In this document: piece after piece, positions 22,890-33,186 of the stretch
Layout of the letters: every line of letters starts with the position of its first letter
Position numbering within the stretch: the first letter of the stretch is position 1
Origin: Helochares maculicollis
Taxonomy: Eukaryota > Arthropoda > Insecta > Coleoptera > Hydrophilidae
Direction: 5' to 3'
Assembly: GCA_033557835.1 (NCBI GenBank)
Contig: JAWQRO010000465.1
Span: 1-38,513 of the forward strand
DNA: 38,513 nt
Program-made: the position numbers and the translations under genes
Notes under the pieces: model-generated
The model's input: only the letters and a program-made list of their open reading frames with translations
Database searches by the model: none
Told to the model about the DNA's origin: nothing

Positions 22890-23325
22890 CAGTCTGACAT
22901 TTGCATTGCAACGGACAACGATTTGTGTATCCGACAACTCAAAGCGCCAAATACGGCAAAACGGAATGTTCATGGCAAAAAGCTAATGCCGCATACTTGA
23001 TGAGATCTATGACTATAAAGTACTCCAATTTAACGAAAGCAACTTATGGAAACATTATCAACAACAACCCATACAATTCAGCCGAGCATTCAAACTCAAA
23101 CGCTGCCAAAATGTCCCATTCCACCGGTCGCATTCACCAGATATTGCTCCTTCTTACTGTCACTTATTGCGGTCGGCGACTCAAAGCCTAACCGAATAAG
23201 TCTCAGAAATAGAGTCAACTCTTGAAACGTCTCGATAAAGCATTTTTTAACACCAAATTCATATGTAGAGCGACGAGGAAAATCGATACTTGTCATAGAC
23301 ATTACTTTAAATAGAACTCACTGTA
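22890..23325 (+). pseudogene. Mariner transposase fragment, + strand
   Basis: It begins directly after the right end of the neighbouring element. One frame gives PNTAKRNVHGKKLM at about 22945-22990, matching the TAKPNIHGKKVML block after the first catalytic Asp. A frameshifted YSNLTKATYGNII corresponds to the YYELLKPxETI block. Near 23135 comes HSPDIAPSYCHLLRSATQSL, the third-Asp block, with Tyr-Cys in place of Asp-Tyr. The C-terminal tail near 23240-23310 (DKAFFNTKF, HRHYFK) fits the usual FF..LP.RW..YF end. The second Asp block is deleted. The N-terminal half is absent, as if cut by insertion of the element to its left. Confidence 0.65.
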
Positions 23326-25699
23326 CCAATTAATCGGTATTTCCAAGTTACAAAAAACCCTCAAAACTTATAGATATGTGCATACAATAAAATATACATT
23401 TCTATCTGGATGACATTTAAACTGGAAGGTTTTTCTTGAAAATATTTCATATTTAGTGCAGCTTGAAATTCCGTCTTCTTAAATACTATTTCAAGTTCCG
23501 TTTAGTCATAGAATTTAATGAAAGAGTTCATTTTCTCTCCAGTCCTCAATTCTTAGAATAAAGAGGAAAATTTTCTTTTGAAAATAAATACACTCACCAG
23601 ATGATCCACTTAATTTATTAATATCCAATTTGTACCGCTGGAAAGCAATCTCTTAGAGACGTCACCAGCATCACTCGAGGGCAAATTCTTGTGGAAATAG
23701 TTAATACCGTTCTAAAGGGGAGTATTCCCGCAGTAAATTGCAGCCAATATACGATAGGCTTTGACAGGTGCTCGCCGAATATCATTTCCACGATGTCGCG
23801 CTGCTACAAAAACCCAATTTTTCCTCGGGTTATCGACCGGCAGCACGTGTTACTGCAATTTTTGCGGACAGAAACAATAAAGGGTGGCTTATTTTTGCTA
23901 TTACGTTTCGGCTTCTCCAACATAAAAAGAAAACCACCGTTTCATAGAATAATGTTTCTTTAAATAAAATGTATCGCGGAGACTTGCAAGTTATCAAGAA
24001 AAGTACAGCTGCTTATAGATATACAATTGACGTAACGATAAATTAAAATCCTGTTTACTTGAGTTACTGTTTGAGCACGTTAAAGATGCTTTGAACGAAT
24101 TAATTCAAAAGATCGTTCCTGGCTTGTCTTCCTGTAAAGTTTTTCACGAGGAAACTTTTAATCCTTTGAAGTTTTAAATGAATAAGTCGCCTCAAGGCTG
24201 AGTCGGTGCCTAACAAAGTTTTAAGTGAAACTTTGTATTTGCTTGACGTCAAAGGCTTATATTTTGTTTAATATCTTGACTGGCACGTTTATGCGAATTT
24301 TTCGCTCCCTCAGATAGTTTCCACGTGTCACTCATTACGAAGACAATTTTACTCGCTTTTAAACTTTATCCCAACTCTCTAAACGGTTTCGCTTACGCGA
24401 GATAATGAATCGTTAAAGTTTCGATGGAAGCCCTCGACTTTTTTAACCGGATCATTAAAACGATTCAGATATCATTTGTAGCAACTCATTAAATTTTTAT
24501 GTGAAGTAAAAATTTGCTTTGGTTTTATCTGTAACTATAAATATAGCTCAATCTAAATGAAATTGTAATAGAATTTTTATCTGCCAGCGGCACGAATCCG
24601 TACGAAAATATGTTGCGGTGTGTGCGTAATAAAAATTCAGCGCTTCTTGTTTCTCGGTTTTTGCAAGTACGAAGGGGGCATTTTATTAGGTCGTTACGGG
24701 CGTGATGAACGGCTCGGCCTATTCTCATAGAAATAGAATTTATGTACTAGCTTGGGGGGATAAGGGCATCTTTTCTACTTTCCCTAAATGGATGACTAAT
24801 ACTAGAGCATAAATTTCCTCATTTCTAGCGCCTACATACCAATAACCATTCCAAAAGTTCCGAAAGAATTCCGCAATTGAATTGCAAGCGAAAATCTGAA
24901 AGCGTTTTTCTCTATTTCTTGAATGCTCCTTGTAAAATTACATTCTGCAATACTTAAAGTATTTTCAGTGAATGTGAATTTTGCTGAAATTGAAACACGT
25001 AAATGATGGATTCCCCATTTTTCTTAAAGCAAGTGTTAATTCGCATTGCAAAAACAATCACATTATGAGACAAGATTTTTTTACAATTGCAAAACGAAAA
25101 AACTATTTAAATAATAGTATTTATATTTTAAAAAAATCAATACTTTCTAGGTGTTTTATTAGTTATATTTGATAAACGTCACTTAAAGCAATGTAATAAT
25201 TTAAAAAACATGTAATTCAAAGGCGTGTCGAAATTTGATAAAAGCTTACTATAGAGTAAACTGAACAAAAAAGTAATTCGAAACAAGAGATTTCAATTTT
25301 AATGTAAGCCCAAGCTCTGGGTGGTCATTTTTAAACGAGGACGATATTGTCAGCATAATATTACAGCAAAATTTTTACTGACAATATTAGATATTGCAGA
25401 AAATTATAACTCAGCTTTAAAATGTTGATGCATATTCAGGAACTAGGATTGATGTAGATATGTTTCAGTTGAGCCAGAATAAAAGAACATTATACATAAA
25501 AGAGCGAGACTTTAAAAGCTTTGAAAACAAAACGACAACGGAATTTTCAAAATATACTGTCAGCACATGAATGACAAACTTCTGAAAACAATAGGCTGAT
25601 GATGGTTCAACAGAAAGCATATTATACGATATCATGACAATGCAAGGTAATATTTTTTTGTGAGAGCTCGTGATAATATTCCGCCGGTATGACAGATAT
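23326..25699. other. Intronic DNA, no gene recognised
   Basis: About 2.4 kb. Open frames at 23691-23963 (+), 24525-24728 (-) and 24981-25172 (+) have no recognised domain and no splice context. The stretch 24040-24730 is less AT-rich than its surroundings and is listed separately. Confidence 0.5.
24100..24730. promoter_or_regulatory. Candidate intronic regulatory island with CRE and E-box words
   Basis: A GC-richer non-coding island in the large intron. It contains a perfect CRE palindrome TGACGTCA at 24244-24251, and a CACGTG E-box at 24322-24327 only 70 bases away. Both are low-frequency words in AT-rich DNA. No open frame explains the composition. It is a candidate enhancer only; conservation cannot be judged here. 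Confidence 0.2.
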
Positions 25700-26180
25700 T
25701 TAGAAAGAAAAACTTCTAAAAATTAGATACACGAAACACGAAAAACATAAGAGGAAATTAAAGAAGTCAATTTGCATAAAATTTAGAGAAAAATATCTAA
25801 TAATGGTAGCAAAAGTCGACTAAAGACGCATAAATTAATAACAAAAAAGATACTTGTATTTACAGAAGAATATTAAATAATAGACCCAAGGCAGCAACAA
25901 GAGCTGACAAAGTCCAATATAGAAAATATATAAAAAAAGAAGGGCAATAAAATGAAACTCCAAAAAAGAAGAAGAGACAAAAGAGACCATAGAAAAACTA
26001 AAAATTAAAAAGTAAAATAATTATCTAACTAAATAGCAGAACGCCTACGAAAAACATATGAAGGTATTATAGACGAGATAAAAACTGTCCAAGATTTATT
26101 ATTTATGCTAAGGCAAATCAGTGGAAATAAACAAGAAATATACAGTTCCTTTATAAATCTAGAAACAATACATACTTCTC
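25700..26180 (+). mobile_element. Degenerate LINE reverse-transcriptase fragment
   Basis: The + strand is A-rich. A frame at about 26035-26175 reads IAERLRKTYEGIIDE, then TVQDLLFMLRQISGNKQEIYSSFINLET. This is the RT block that in RTE-like LINEs reads as a RL...YEGIIxExQxGFRxGRSTxDQIFxLRQI segment followed by the motif-A FIDFKQAYDS. The catalytic Asp of motif A is replaced (FINLET). Upstream, at about 25890-26000, the Lys-rich frames fit the preceding linker but are not diagnostic. A short copy without defined ends. Confidence 0.6.
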
Positions 26181-26694
26181 TTTAAAATACATTTCAGTGA
26201 CGATTTTTTTACAGTTAAATTGCCAAAATACAGAAATCGCATGGATCTTTTAAAACTTCGGGTTTGGAGTTCTTCCAGCTTTTCCATATCTTTTGCAAAT
26301 TTTTGTGTATAACATAGTAAAACATTATATTTTACAAAGCTATATAAGTTCTTTTTATGACAATAGCTTATTTTTCATATCACAATACTATGAAATAAAA
26401 TGTAGTTTATTGGAATTTCCCGATTTAGACTTAAATAAGTTCAACTCAATTGTGGCTGCTTTCCTGGCCTTACGAATTATTTTAGTCATTCATATTTCAT
26501 GGAAAGATATCAAACTGGACAAACAGAATTGTTTCGTATACATGTCATGTGTACTTCAAGGCAGTATGTTGGGGCATGTTCATCTCTAGGCTTACTACTA
26601 CTGCCACCTATAAAAAGATATTGCTATTATATCGCCATACAGTGAAACTCGAGCATTATTCAAAAGCAAAAAATGCAGCAATTCAAGTGAGATA
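26181..26694. other. Intronic DNA, nothing recognised
   Basis: A 98-codon open frame at 26293-26589 (+) is fairly long for this composition, but I recognise no domain in it and it has no phase-compatible splice sites with the otopetrin exons. Confidence 0.45.
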
Positions 26695-27340
26695 TAAGGA
26701 GTGTTAATTAAGTAACGAGACTTTCTTTCAAAGTTGCTACCTTGGGAAGCCACACAGATCTGGAGGCTATTTTTCCACTCGTCATTGCAGCACTGGAACT
26801 CGGATACTGGAATAGCCTTCAGCTAGCTAGTTAACACTGTTTAAATGTTCAATGTCTCAATAGGTGATTTTTTTCTGGGAGCATAACATCGCCAATGGAC
26901 TCAAGTGGGGTGAATGAAAGAAGATTGAGGAGCCACAGAAATATTGTTACTGGCCAAAATCTAATTGGATCAAATCGCGGGGTCATAAAGAGCACTGTCG
27001 TGATATAAAACATACAAGCTTTTGAAATTTGGTTTCACAAGCTTGACCCTTTTTCAAATCATGTTGATTTATTATTCGGCTTTGAGGCACAAACTCTTTA
27101 TGTACCAAATGACTATCAAAAAAAGGAAATCAGCACGCATTTGATTTTTGACTTGCTCATTCTTCTTGTTTGGTCTAGCCTCTTCAAACTTGAACTGGAC
27201 ACATATGAGATATTTCTCAGCGTCCCCAGTAATGAAAGCTCGAATACTGTAGAATAAATCTCATTACTTAATTTATACACCTCGTTCCTAAATTTGCATC
27301 TAGATAGTAAACGTATTTGATGCAACTACATTTTTACTAA
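26695..27340 (-). pseudogene. Mariner transposase fragment, - strand, catalytic half
   Basis: Reading on the - strand, FRAFITGDAEKYL near 27230 is the first-Asp block. EEARPNKKNEQVKNQMRADF near 27150 corresponds to the PRPKKxxxxKSKVKxML block, then frame-shifts to FFDSHLVHKEFVPQSRIINQ (27110-27060), matching FFDxxGLVHxEFVPxGxTVNQ. The second-Asp block near 26985 reads YHDSALYDPA; FLASNNISVAPQ follows. The third-Asp region is scrambled. The end LKAIPVSEFQ..W..QICVASQGSNFE (26820-26720) is a typical C-terminus. The HTH half is absent. Stops and frameshifts prevent function. Confidence 0.8.
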
Positions 27341-29529
27341 AACGATACAACTTGATTTGGAAGTCAGTAGAGACTGACTGATGATAAATAATGTACAATA
27401 TTGTGTAATACACTATTGATTGATACAAGTCTATATCTATGTAACAAACCGATTTAATTATAGGTACAAAAAGCGTTTGAAATACAACAATACACGAGCG
27501 CTTTCAAATTAATGTCTAAAAATCTCTAGTAGGCGAACCAAACAAGATTTTGGAATGCCCTTGGTGAATAAAATTTCTTATTGTTTATTAGGCAAACTGC
27601 AAAATCGTCTTTACAAGTCTATTTGCATATCATCGGGTTGTGGATATATCGTGCTGCAGTAAGAGAAATTATAAATATATTTATTTAATTGTCCAAAATC
27701 ATAAATATTATAAACTTTTCAAACGGATACAAACCTAACACATATTTTAAAGTTACAAAGGGGACAAAATGTTGCAGTAAGGCATTAGTAATAGTAATAT
27801 AAGAGGTACATAACTTCTTTATACTTTCTTTAAAATTGTAGTTGAGAGTAACACAAATTAAAAGTATTAGAACGTCTTACCTTAAACCGCTTAATGTTTT
27901 AGTTTTTCTGCTAAGCTAAGTATATCAAATTTTTAAATTACCCAAATGGTTAGTAATGCTTCAGTCTTGTGATTACTAAAATACTTCATTAGGTTATTAA
28001 AATCAATTTAGACATTATTACTTAAGTTGTTTTTCATTTTCAAATTTACAACTTAAGTAAACCGTAAAAATCAATCAATTATGCCAAGAAATATTTCGTA
28101 ATTGATGGTTATTGTAACAAAATGTGATTGCCCAAATGCTTCTTAAAGTTCAAGATAAAGCAAATAACGTTATTTGTTAATAACTTGCCGGTGAAGTTTT
28201 CACTTTTTAAATTTTTATTGAATTTATAGTAACACGAGAATGTAAAATATCATCTCTATCCTGCTTTTCACTTGAATTAATAGATTTGTTATACACTTCT
28301 TCTAGCGGTACATATCGTCTTGTTTGCAAAAGAAAATATTTTCAATTTCTAGGCTCAAATGGATTGTTGTATATAAGCCCTTTCGATGAAAATACAAACA
28401 ATAAAGTGGATTATAAATAGGTGTTTTGTTAGCAATTACTTATAAAAAGAACTGTGTAGGGATCTGACAAGGTTGAAAATGTATAATATATATGATAATA
28501 TTTTCTTCAATCTGCTATTCCATGCTGAGTATTTGATAAGCTTTCAATAGGGATAATCACAGCTGTGGCCAAGAATTTTAACTAGTGCATTCGTTTCGGA
28601 AATTTCACTTTACAGAAGCGTCTATCCCTTACACAAAAATACAAATGCGGAATTGAGTAAGTGCGTAGGTAAGAAATGAGAGCAAGAGGAAAATCAATAG
28701 GATGCAGTTGAACCAAGAAGTTGGGGAAGGAGGGGCCGGAGAATGGAATGGACAAAGAGGAAGGGTGCATTCGGCCGAACAGTTTCTCTAGTATCCTGGA
28801 GACTCGCAGAGTCACGACCGGAGGGTGTCGCATTATCAAGGATCCTTACGCCCTCCTGCATTGTTATGGATGCTGTTGTAACGCAATGCGAAAAATCGCG
28901 ATTATACTAAGCCCTCTTCCAGCGACTTTCAGACTAACATTTTGAATTTGGGCGAATGTGAAAAGTTACGACTGTAGCGACAGGGTCGTTTAAACTTTTC
29001 TGTTTTTGTCACAATTTCAATTTAGAAGTTTTCCGGGATGCATAATGGTCAAAGTCATGTCTTTATGATTTAATATGAAACTTTTGGGAAAGTTGAAATT
29101 GTCTGTGAGGCAATTCTACGCGCTTTTCACGGGAAATTATGGAGAGTATCTTACATAATATAACGTTAATCTGACTGAGCAATCCCGAAGGCGGCTTTAA
29201 GCAAGAGACATTGAAAACTTTATGCTGAAGAATCATTTTTATGCGCATCAAAATGAAAGTAAAAATTATGAAAGAAGGTAGCTTAAAATTCTATTTCATA
29301 ACCTTAATGTTGTAGAGCTACTGTACTAATTGCTTTATTAACGAGCTAATTTAATATTTAGACAAACCATTTTATTATAATGTTTTTCTAGTATTGTTTG
29401 AATTAGTCATAAACTCCTAAGTTATTTAAAATGTTTAAGCTTTGAAATCTTAAGACTGTTGACAAGTTATGATATTTTCCTGTCGTCCAAAAATTGGTTT
29501 CCATCTAACATTTAAAACTTTCACTCGGT
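27341..29529. other. Intronic DNA, no gene recognised
   Basis: AT-rich from 27341 to about 28560, then a GC-richer patch at 28570-29240. The open frames at 28582-28839 (-) and 28721-28945 (+) overlap each other on opposite strands in this patch, and neither shows a domain. Confidence 0.5.
28690..28930. promoter_or_regulatory. GC-rich island in the large intron
   Basis: The most GC-rich non-exonic stretch in the large intron, partly purine-rich (GGGGAAGGAGGGGCCGGAGA at 28721-28740). Possible alternative exon, enhancer or older unique sequence. A candidate splice pair just upstream (acceptor ending 28615, donor at 28657) encloses 41 nt and would shift the frame, so I do not call an exon. Confidence 0.2.
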
Positions 29530-30800
29530 CGGTGGTTCATCAACTTTATATCTTTTTTTATCGACTTGAATCCATAAAGTTTGTGGTCTCCGTATTACAA
29601 CCACTTCCATAGTGTTTGCTTTGTTAGTCTCTCCTCTTTAAACCTGGTGACGGAACCCAATAATCCTACGGATTGGCTTATTAGGGATTTCATATAAAGG
29701 CTATTTAATTCTTTGGCCGTTTATTCCCTTCATTGATCTTCCTCATCTTTCTCAGGACTTTCCTTTTCCATAACTCTCCCATCTCATAATTTTACAAGCT
29801 TCGTATACATATGCTACTATAAGTCTGGCTGTCATATTGTCGTAGATATTCTTTCTTTTACTCTTTTGGGCACATCTTTTGATTGCATGATTATGACCAA
29901 TACATCCAGACACTTTCGCTATTCCACGTCCATTATCTGCTACTCCTAGATAGTTTAACTATTCTACATTTTCAAAGATATATTTCTCTAACCATTTCTA
30001 GACTTTTGTTGTCTCTATTATATTTTCTCTTTGCTTTTGCCTTGTATTTAATATATTTTGTTCATTTAACTTCACCCTCATTCATTCTCTCACTTCCATT
30101 GTTCCTATATATTTTCATTGGTTCATTTTGTTTTAGAATTAAAAATAACGAAATGTTTTTGCTTGTTCTTCCTGTTACTCTTAAAATTATTTATTGCTCT
30201 GCAATTGTTTTTTTTTCTTTTTTGTACATCGGGTATATTAATGATTCGTTACAGCTCTTTTTCCCATATTTCCAGTACTAATTTGCATATCTCATCTCTA
30301 GATCTCGTCTTTTTGCCGTCATTATTTGTCTTTTCACGCAATTTATCGTTACAACTTTTTTTCTTGGGCTTAACGTATACTTCTGATTTCTTTTCTATTT
30401 GGTTTATTAAACTCGTCTTATCTTATTATTACTTACGCTTCATAGTTCTCAATCAATTGGCCCTCTTCATTTTTCATTTAATGTTTTTCTAAACTCCTTT
30501 TAAAAATAATCAGTTTGTCTCTCATTATCTATGCTCTATATATCCCATTCTTTCTTCCTCCTTGTTTAATGTTTCTCTATATCTAACTTTTTCTCAGTTT
30601 ATCTGTTGGGTGTATAACTAACCTTTCATCTTTCTTTTTGCTAATAATCGTTTTATCTAAATTAATAATTCTTGCTTTCCTTAATTATCTGTAACTATTT
30701 TGAAAGTGCTTTCATTTGTAACTATTTCCAATTTTTTGCAGCGTCTTTTTCGTCTCAATGTTTTACTCTTAGTTTTTGTTGAGTTAACAAATCACATTTT
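29530..30800 (-). mobile_element. Degenerate LINE reverse-transcriptase fragment, - strand
   Basis: The + strand here is T-rich, which reads A-rich on the coding (-) strand. From high to low coordinates: ICKLVLEIWEKE (about 30290), followed by QKRKKNNCRAINNF (about 30220), matches the RT entry block (xIWxxExxPxxW..PIxKKGxxxxCxNYRGI). At the low end, YEACKIMRWE (about 29800), KELNSLYMKSLIS (about 29700), GSVTRFKEERL (about 29640) and GFKSIKKDIKLM (about 29560) match the C-terminal region (WERKxLRKI.., ELYxLYKEPDI, RLRWLGHVxRM, RWxDxVKKDL). The middle RT motifs, including YADD, are lost or unreadable between about 29880 and 30180. The 132- and 124-codon + strand frames here are antisense to this remnant. 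Confidence 0.6.
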
Positions 30801-31890
30801 TTAATTCTATAGACACCTCTGATGGGCTAATGTTTAATTATGTAAATATATAGTATGTAAACTATTACAATTGCACACATTCTGGAATGTCTAAAGTACC
30901 TTGAAAAACATATATTAATAAGGTTAAACCTTCCAAGAGAAATTGTTTATACGATACCAGATTAATAAATTACAATAGTTCAATCGATAGTTTACTATGA
31001 AAAGGATCTTCTTTTTAGCGGAATCAAGATTTTCAACGAGAATGTCATCAGTTTAAAAAAATTGGTCTATTAACTCTTTTAAATCTACTGCTAGTGAGTT
31101 TCAAGATTTGTTAGATTTTATAGTTAGCTTTTATGTATACTTTAATGATATAGCATTAATTGAGCATTGCACTTCCTGTATATAATTTTTAAATATAGTA
31201 ATATATCCCTTACAGTGAATGATGAAAAAGCCAGAAATTCCTCTTGGCTATCCCAAAAAATAAATCACCAAATAATATCAAATAATAACGATATGCCCAA
31301 TTCATAAAATTTTTGATAAAGGATGATCAAGATAATAGTATGTGTGTGTGTTTAACATTCTCATAGAAAAAGCGGTGCAAATATGGGAGCTAACGGGGAG
31401 CGATAGCCTCCCCTCCACACACATACACATTTATTAATTAAATGTCATGGTTTTTGGAAGAATAAACTTTAACCAGAGTGACTTATTTTTGAAAAATTGT
31501 GTATAAAAATTTAATGTAAACTGTAACGTCCTGATCAACTTTACACTTCTCCATGTATATAATTAAAACATTACAATTCAGCGAAACGAAATTATACGAA
31601 ATGGCTTGATGCAATCGTCTAAAGCCGTAATTGCTTTACAAGTCACTGACATGCACGTTGTAAATTCCTTAGGAAATTACCAGTTTCCACTCGGAGGGTT
31701 AGCTTGCTAGTTTCTGTAATAAACAGTCGAAATCCAGAATCAAGCCGCTATCCTGGCAATTTACTGCCGGAAAACAATCATCGCTTCGATATTTTTATCG
31801 ATTTGGATTTTCGTATCGTCAAGAAAAAACCGGCAGTTTACAGCATCAGTGGCTAAGCTTGAACCTCATAAAGTCGTATTCTTGTTGCAG
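30801..31890. other. Intronic DNA before the TM1 exon
   Basis: AT-rich. It contains the TG/CA hairpin at 31338-31429 and a slightly GC-richer stretch at 31560-31850 just upstream of the acceptor. No exon or transposon protein is recognised. Confidence 0.5.
31338..31429. repeat. TG/CA inverted repeat with an inner G/C hairpin
   Basis: AGTATGTGTGTGTG (31338-31351) is matched as a reverse complement by CACACACATACACA (31416-31429) at about 13 of 14 positions. Within the loop, GGGGAG (31395-31400) and CTCCCC (31408-31413) form a perfect 6-bp stem with a 7-nt loop. It is probably a decayed microsatellite; any role in the transcript is unproven. Confidence 0.5.
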
Positions 31891-32114
31891 GGATGCGCTG
31901 GCGACGACTCTGTCGGCTCTCTACGGAAAATTGTTGGTGGTAATGGGGACTGCTTTCCCGATGGCGGAAGTCATTTCCACGTACATTCCACCCTCCTTCT
32001 ACGAAGTGTACTACTTGTATCTCTACATAGGAAGCATGTTCTTTCTATTATACATGTATACTGTATTGTTACGCGACAAGAGGAAGCGGAAGAAGGAAGA
32101 GGAGGCCAGAGCTA
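31891..32114 (+). CDS. Otop: Otopetrin-family proton channel, TM1-TM2 exon
   Basis: A 224-nt exon, acceptor CTTGTTGCAG, donor A|GTAAGT. Its first base completes Ala (gc|g), and it leaves one base (a) for the next exon. It encodes residues 108-181 of the visible segment: DALATTLSALYGKLLVVMG, then FPMAEVISTYIPPSFYEVYY, then a second hydrophobic span ending LYMYTVLL, followed by a basic/acidic tail RDKRKRKKEEE. The two hydrophobic spans (about 109-135 and 143-167) are TM1 and TM2 of otopetrins, 12-TM proton channels of the plasma membrane that conduct H+ in response to extracellular acid; insect members are linked to acid taste. Both spans, and the PMAEVISTYIPPSFYEVYY loop in particular, are strongly characteristic of insect otopetrin-like proteins. 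The paralogue (La, Lb or Lc type) is not settled. The basic tail fits the cytosolic side. Confidence 0.93.
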
Positions 32115-32873
32115 GTAAGTACAACACTTCTATAATGGAACTTAGGTATATTGTAGTTTAGACATATTCAACTGCATTTATCTTACAGATTGTAGTTTAC
32201 ACCCAATAGAATTATTAAAGATGAAATAAAAACGTGACATTTTTCAGTAGTGTTTTACAAGTTGTAAAAACAGCAAATTTCAATCAAATCCTCGTAGTTA
32301 TAACTAAAATAAAAACTTACTAACGCTTATTTTTATCGCAAAAGAATATAAGTAACAAATTACGGTTTTTGGTGTTTAAATGTGAAAATAATATAAAAGC
32401 TAGCCCATTCCACTTAAGAAAAAATAATATGCAGCTCAGCTACGTGAGTCTTTACAACATTTAAATAAAGAATTTCCATTGAAATGAAATTTTCAACTCG
32501 TTCATTTTGCTCTTCAAATTGCGGTGTTTTTTCGAAATAAATTGGAAATTCCGGATCAAATCTGTTCTTCTCGATCAAACTCTTTCGTGAATATAAAAGG
32601 CCTTCGGCGTCCGTCGCTTCGTTTTGATGAAGATTTAATTTGAACGCTATATCTACCTACACAGCTTGATTGTTCTCTCTCGCTTTCCATTTTGTGATTC
32701 TTCCGAATTTCCGCCAGGCTAAATTTAATTACGCCCGACGAAAGAACATTTTAGAGTTCATCTACCTGTATATTAATTGCGAGGCGTTTGTGTAACGTTA
32801 CGGCTCTATTTACTGTTTAGGCGATTCCTTATATACATCCGCTTCTGTTCGCTCAAGCCATTGTTGTTTCTAG
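32115..32873 (+). other. Otopetrin intron, 759 bp
   Basis: GTAAGT donor and TTGTTGTTTCTAG acceptor. It contains a GC-richer part at 32480-32760 with a TATAAAAGG word at 32592-32600. No open frame of note. Confidence 0.85.
32592..32600 (+). promoter_or_regulatory. Isolated TATA-box-like word in an otopetrin intron
   Basis: TATAAAAGG followed by a GC-richer stretch (CCTTCGGCGTCCGTCGC). An internal promoter here would give a shortened transcript beginning at the linker exon. No clear insect initiator (TCAKTY) is present about 30 bases downstream, so this is weak. Confidence 0.12.
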
Positions 32874-33050
32874 AAGTCAGCAAATCAAAGGAGGAGAGCA
32901 TAACTGACGAGGAGTCCGACAGAGATACGGGAGAAACAAGTGCGACCACCGTGAGTTCCGAACCTTATCGACCTAGAAGGGGATCCTTACAAGCAGCGGT
33001 TCCGAAACAAAATCACTACGGGAGTTTCTATCTGAGAATGGGAGCAGTAG
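32874..33050 (+). CDS. Otop: Otopetrin-family proton channel, TM2-TM3 linker exon
   Basis: A 177-nt exon between TTTCTAG and G|GTGAGT. It begins with two bases that complete Lys (a|aa) and leaves one base (g). It encodes residues 183-240 of the visible segment: a charged, Ser/Thr-rich linker (VSKSKEESITDEESDRDTGE, then TSATTVSSEPYRPRRGSLQ) followed by NHYGSFYLRMGAV, the start of TM3. Insect otopetrin-like proteins have a variable cytosolic loop between TM2 and TM3 and then the conserved HYGSFYLRMGAVAFG block, so the second part anchors the family while the first part is expected to differ between species. Possible casein-kinase-type acidic Ser/Thr sites and an RRGS basophilic site are visible; phosphorylation is inferred only. 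Confidence 0.92.
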
Positions 33051-33186
33051 GTGAGTTAAAGTAAAGGGACTGTTGTTCGAACAATCATAAAATATTCATT
33101 CAGGCAAAGTAGAAGATAATGGAATTGTATCGATTTTGCGAATTAGATGAATATGTTATAAAACCAATTGTATTTGTTATTTTCAG
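33051..33186 (+). other. Otopetrin intron, 136 bp
   Basis: A short intron with donor GTGAGT and acceptor TTATTTTCAG. It splits the Ala codon g|ca inside TM3 (GAV-A-FGIGS). Confidence 0.9.

Larger units (their letters stand above)
19512..31890 (+). other. Large otopetrin intron, 12.4 kb, filled with transposon remains
   Basis: Bounded by the donor GTAAGTATG and the acceptor CTTGTTGCAG. It contains the mariner cluster at 20615-23325, LINE remnants at 25700-26180 and 29530-30800, and a mariner at 26695-27340. No additional phase-compatible exon was recognised inside. Confidence 0.8.

Noticed and set aside
26293..26589. 98-codon + strand frame between a LINE relic and a mariner
   Set aside because: Considered as a retroelement fragment, but the resemblance to polymerase motifs was too weak.
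28616..28656. Possible 41-nt micro-exon between TTTACAG and GTAAGTGCG in the large otopetrin intron
   Set aside because: Length is not a multiple of three, so inclusion would break the verified phase between the exons at 19511 and 31891.
29883..30492. Two overlapping hydrophobic + strand open frames (132 and 124 codons) that look like membrane proteins
   Set aside because: They are antisense to a LINE reverse-transcriptase relic; the hydrophobicity comes from the T-rich strand (TTT, TTA and TAT codons).
31849..32115. 88-codon + strand frame overlapping the TM1-TM2 exon
   Set aside because: Out-of-frame shadow; the frame giving the otopetrin sequence is one codon position away.
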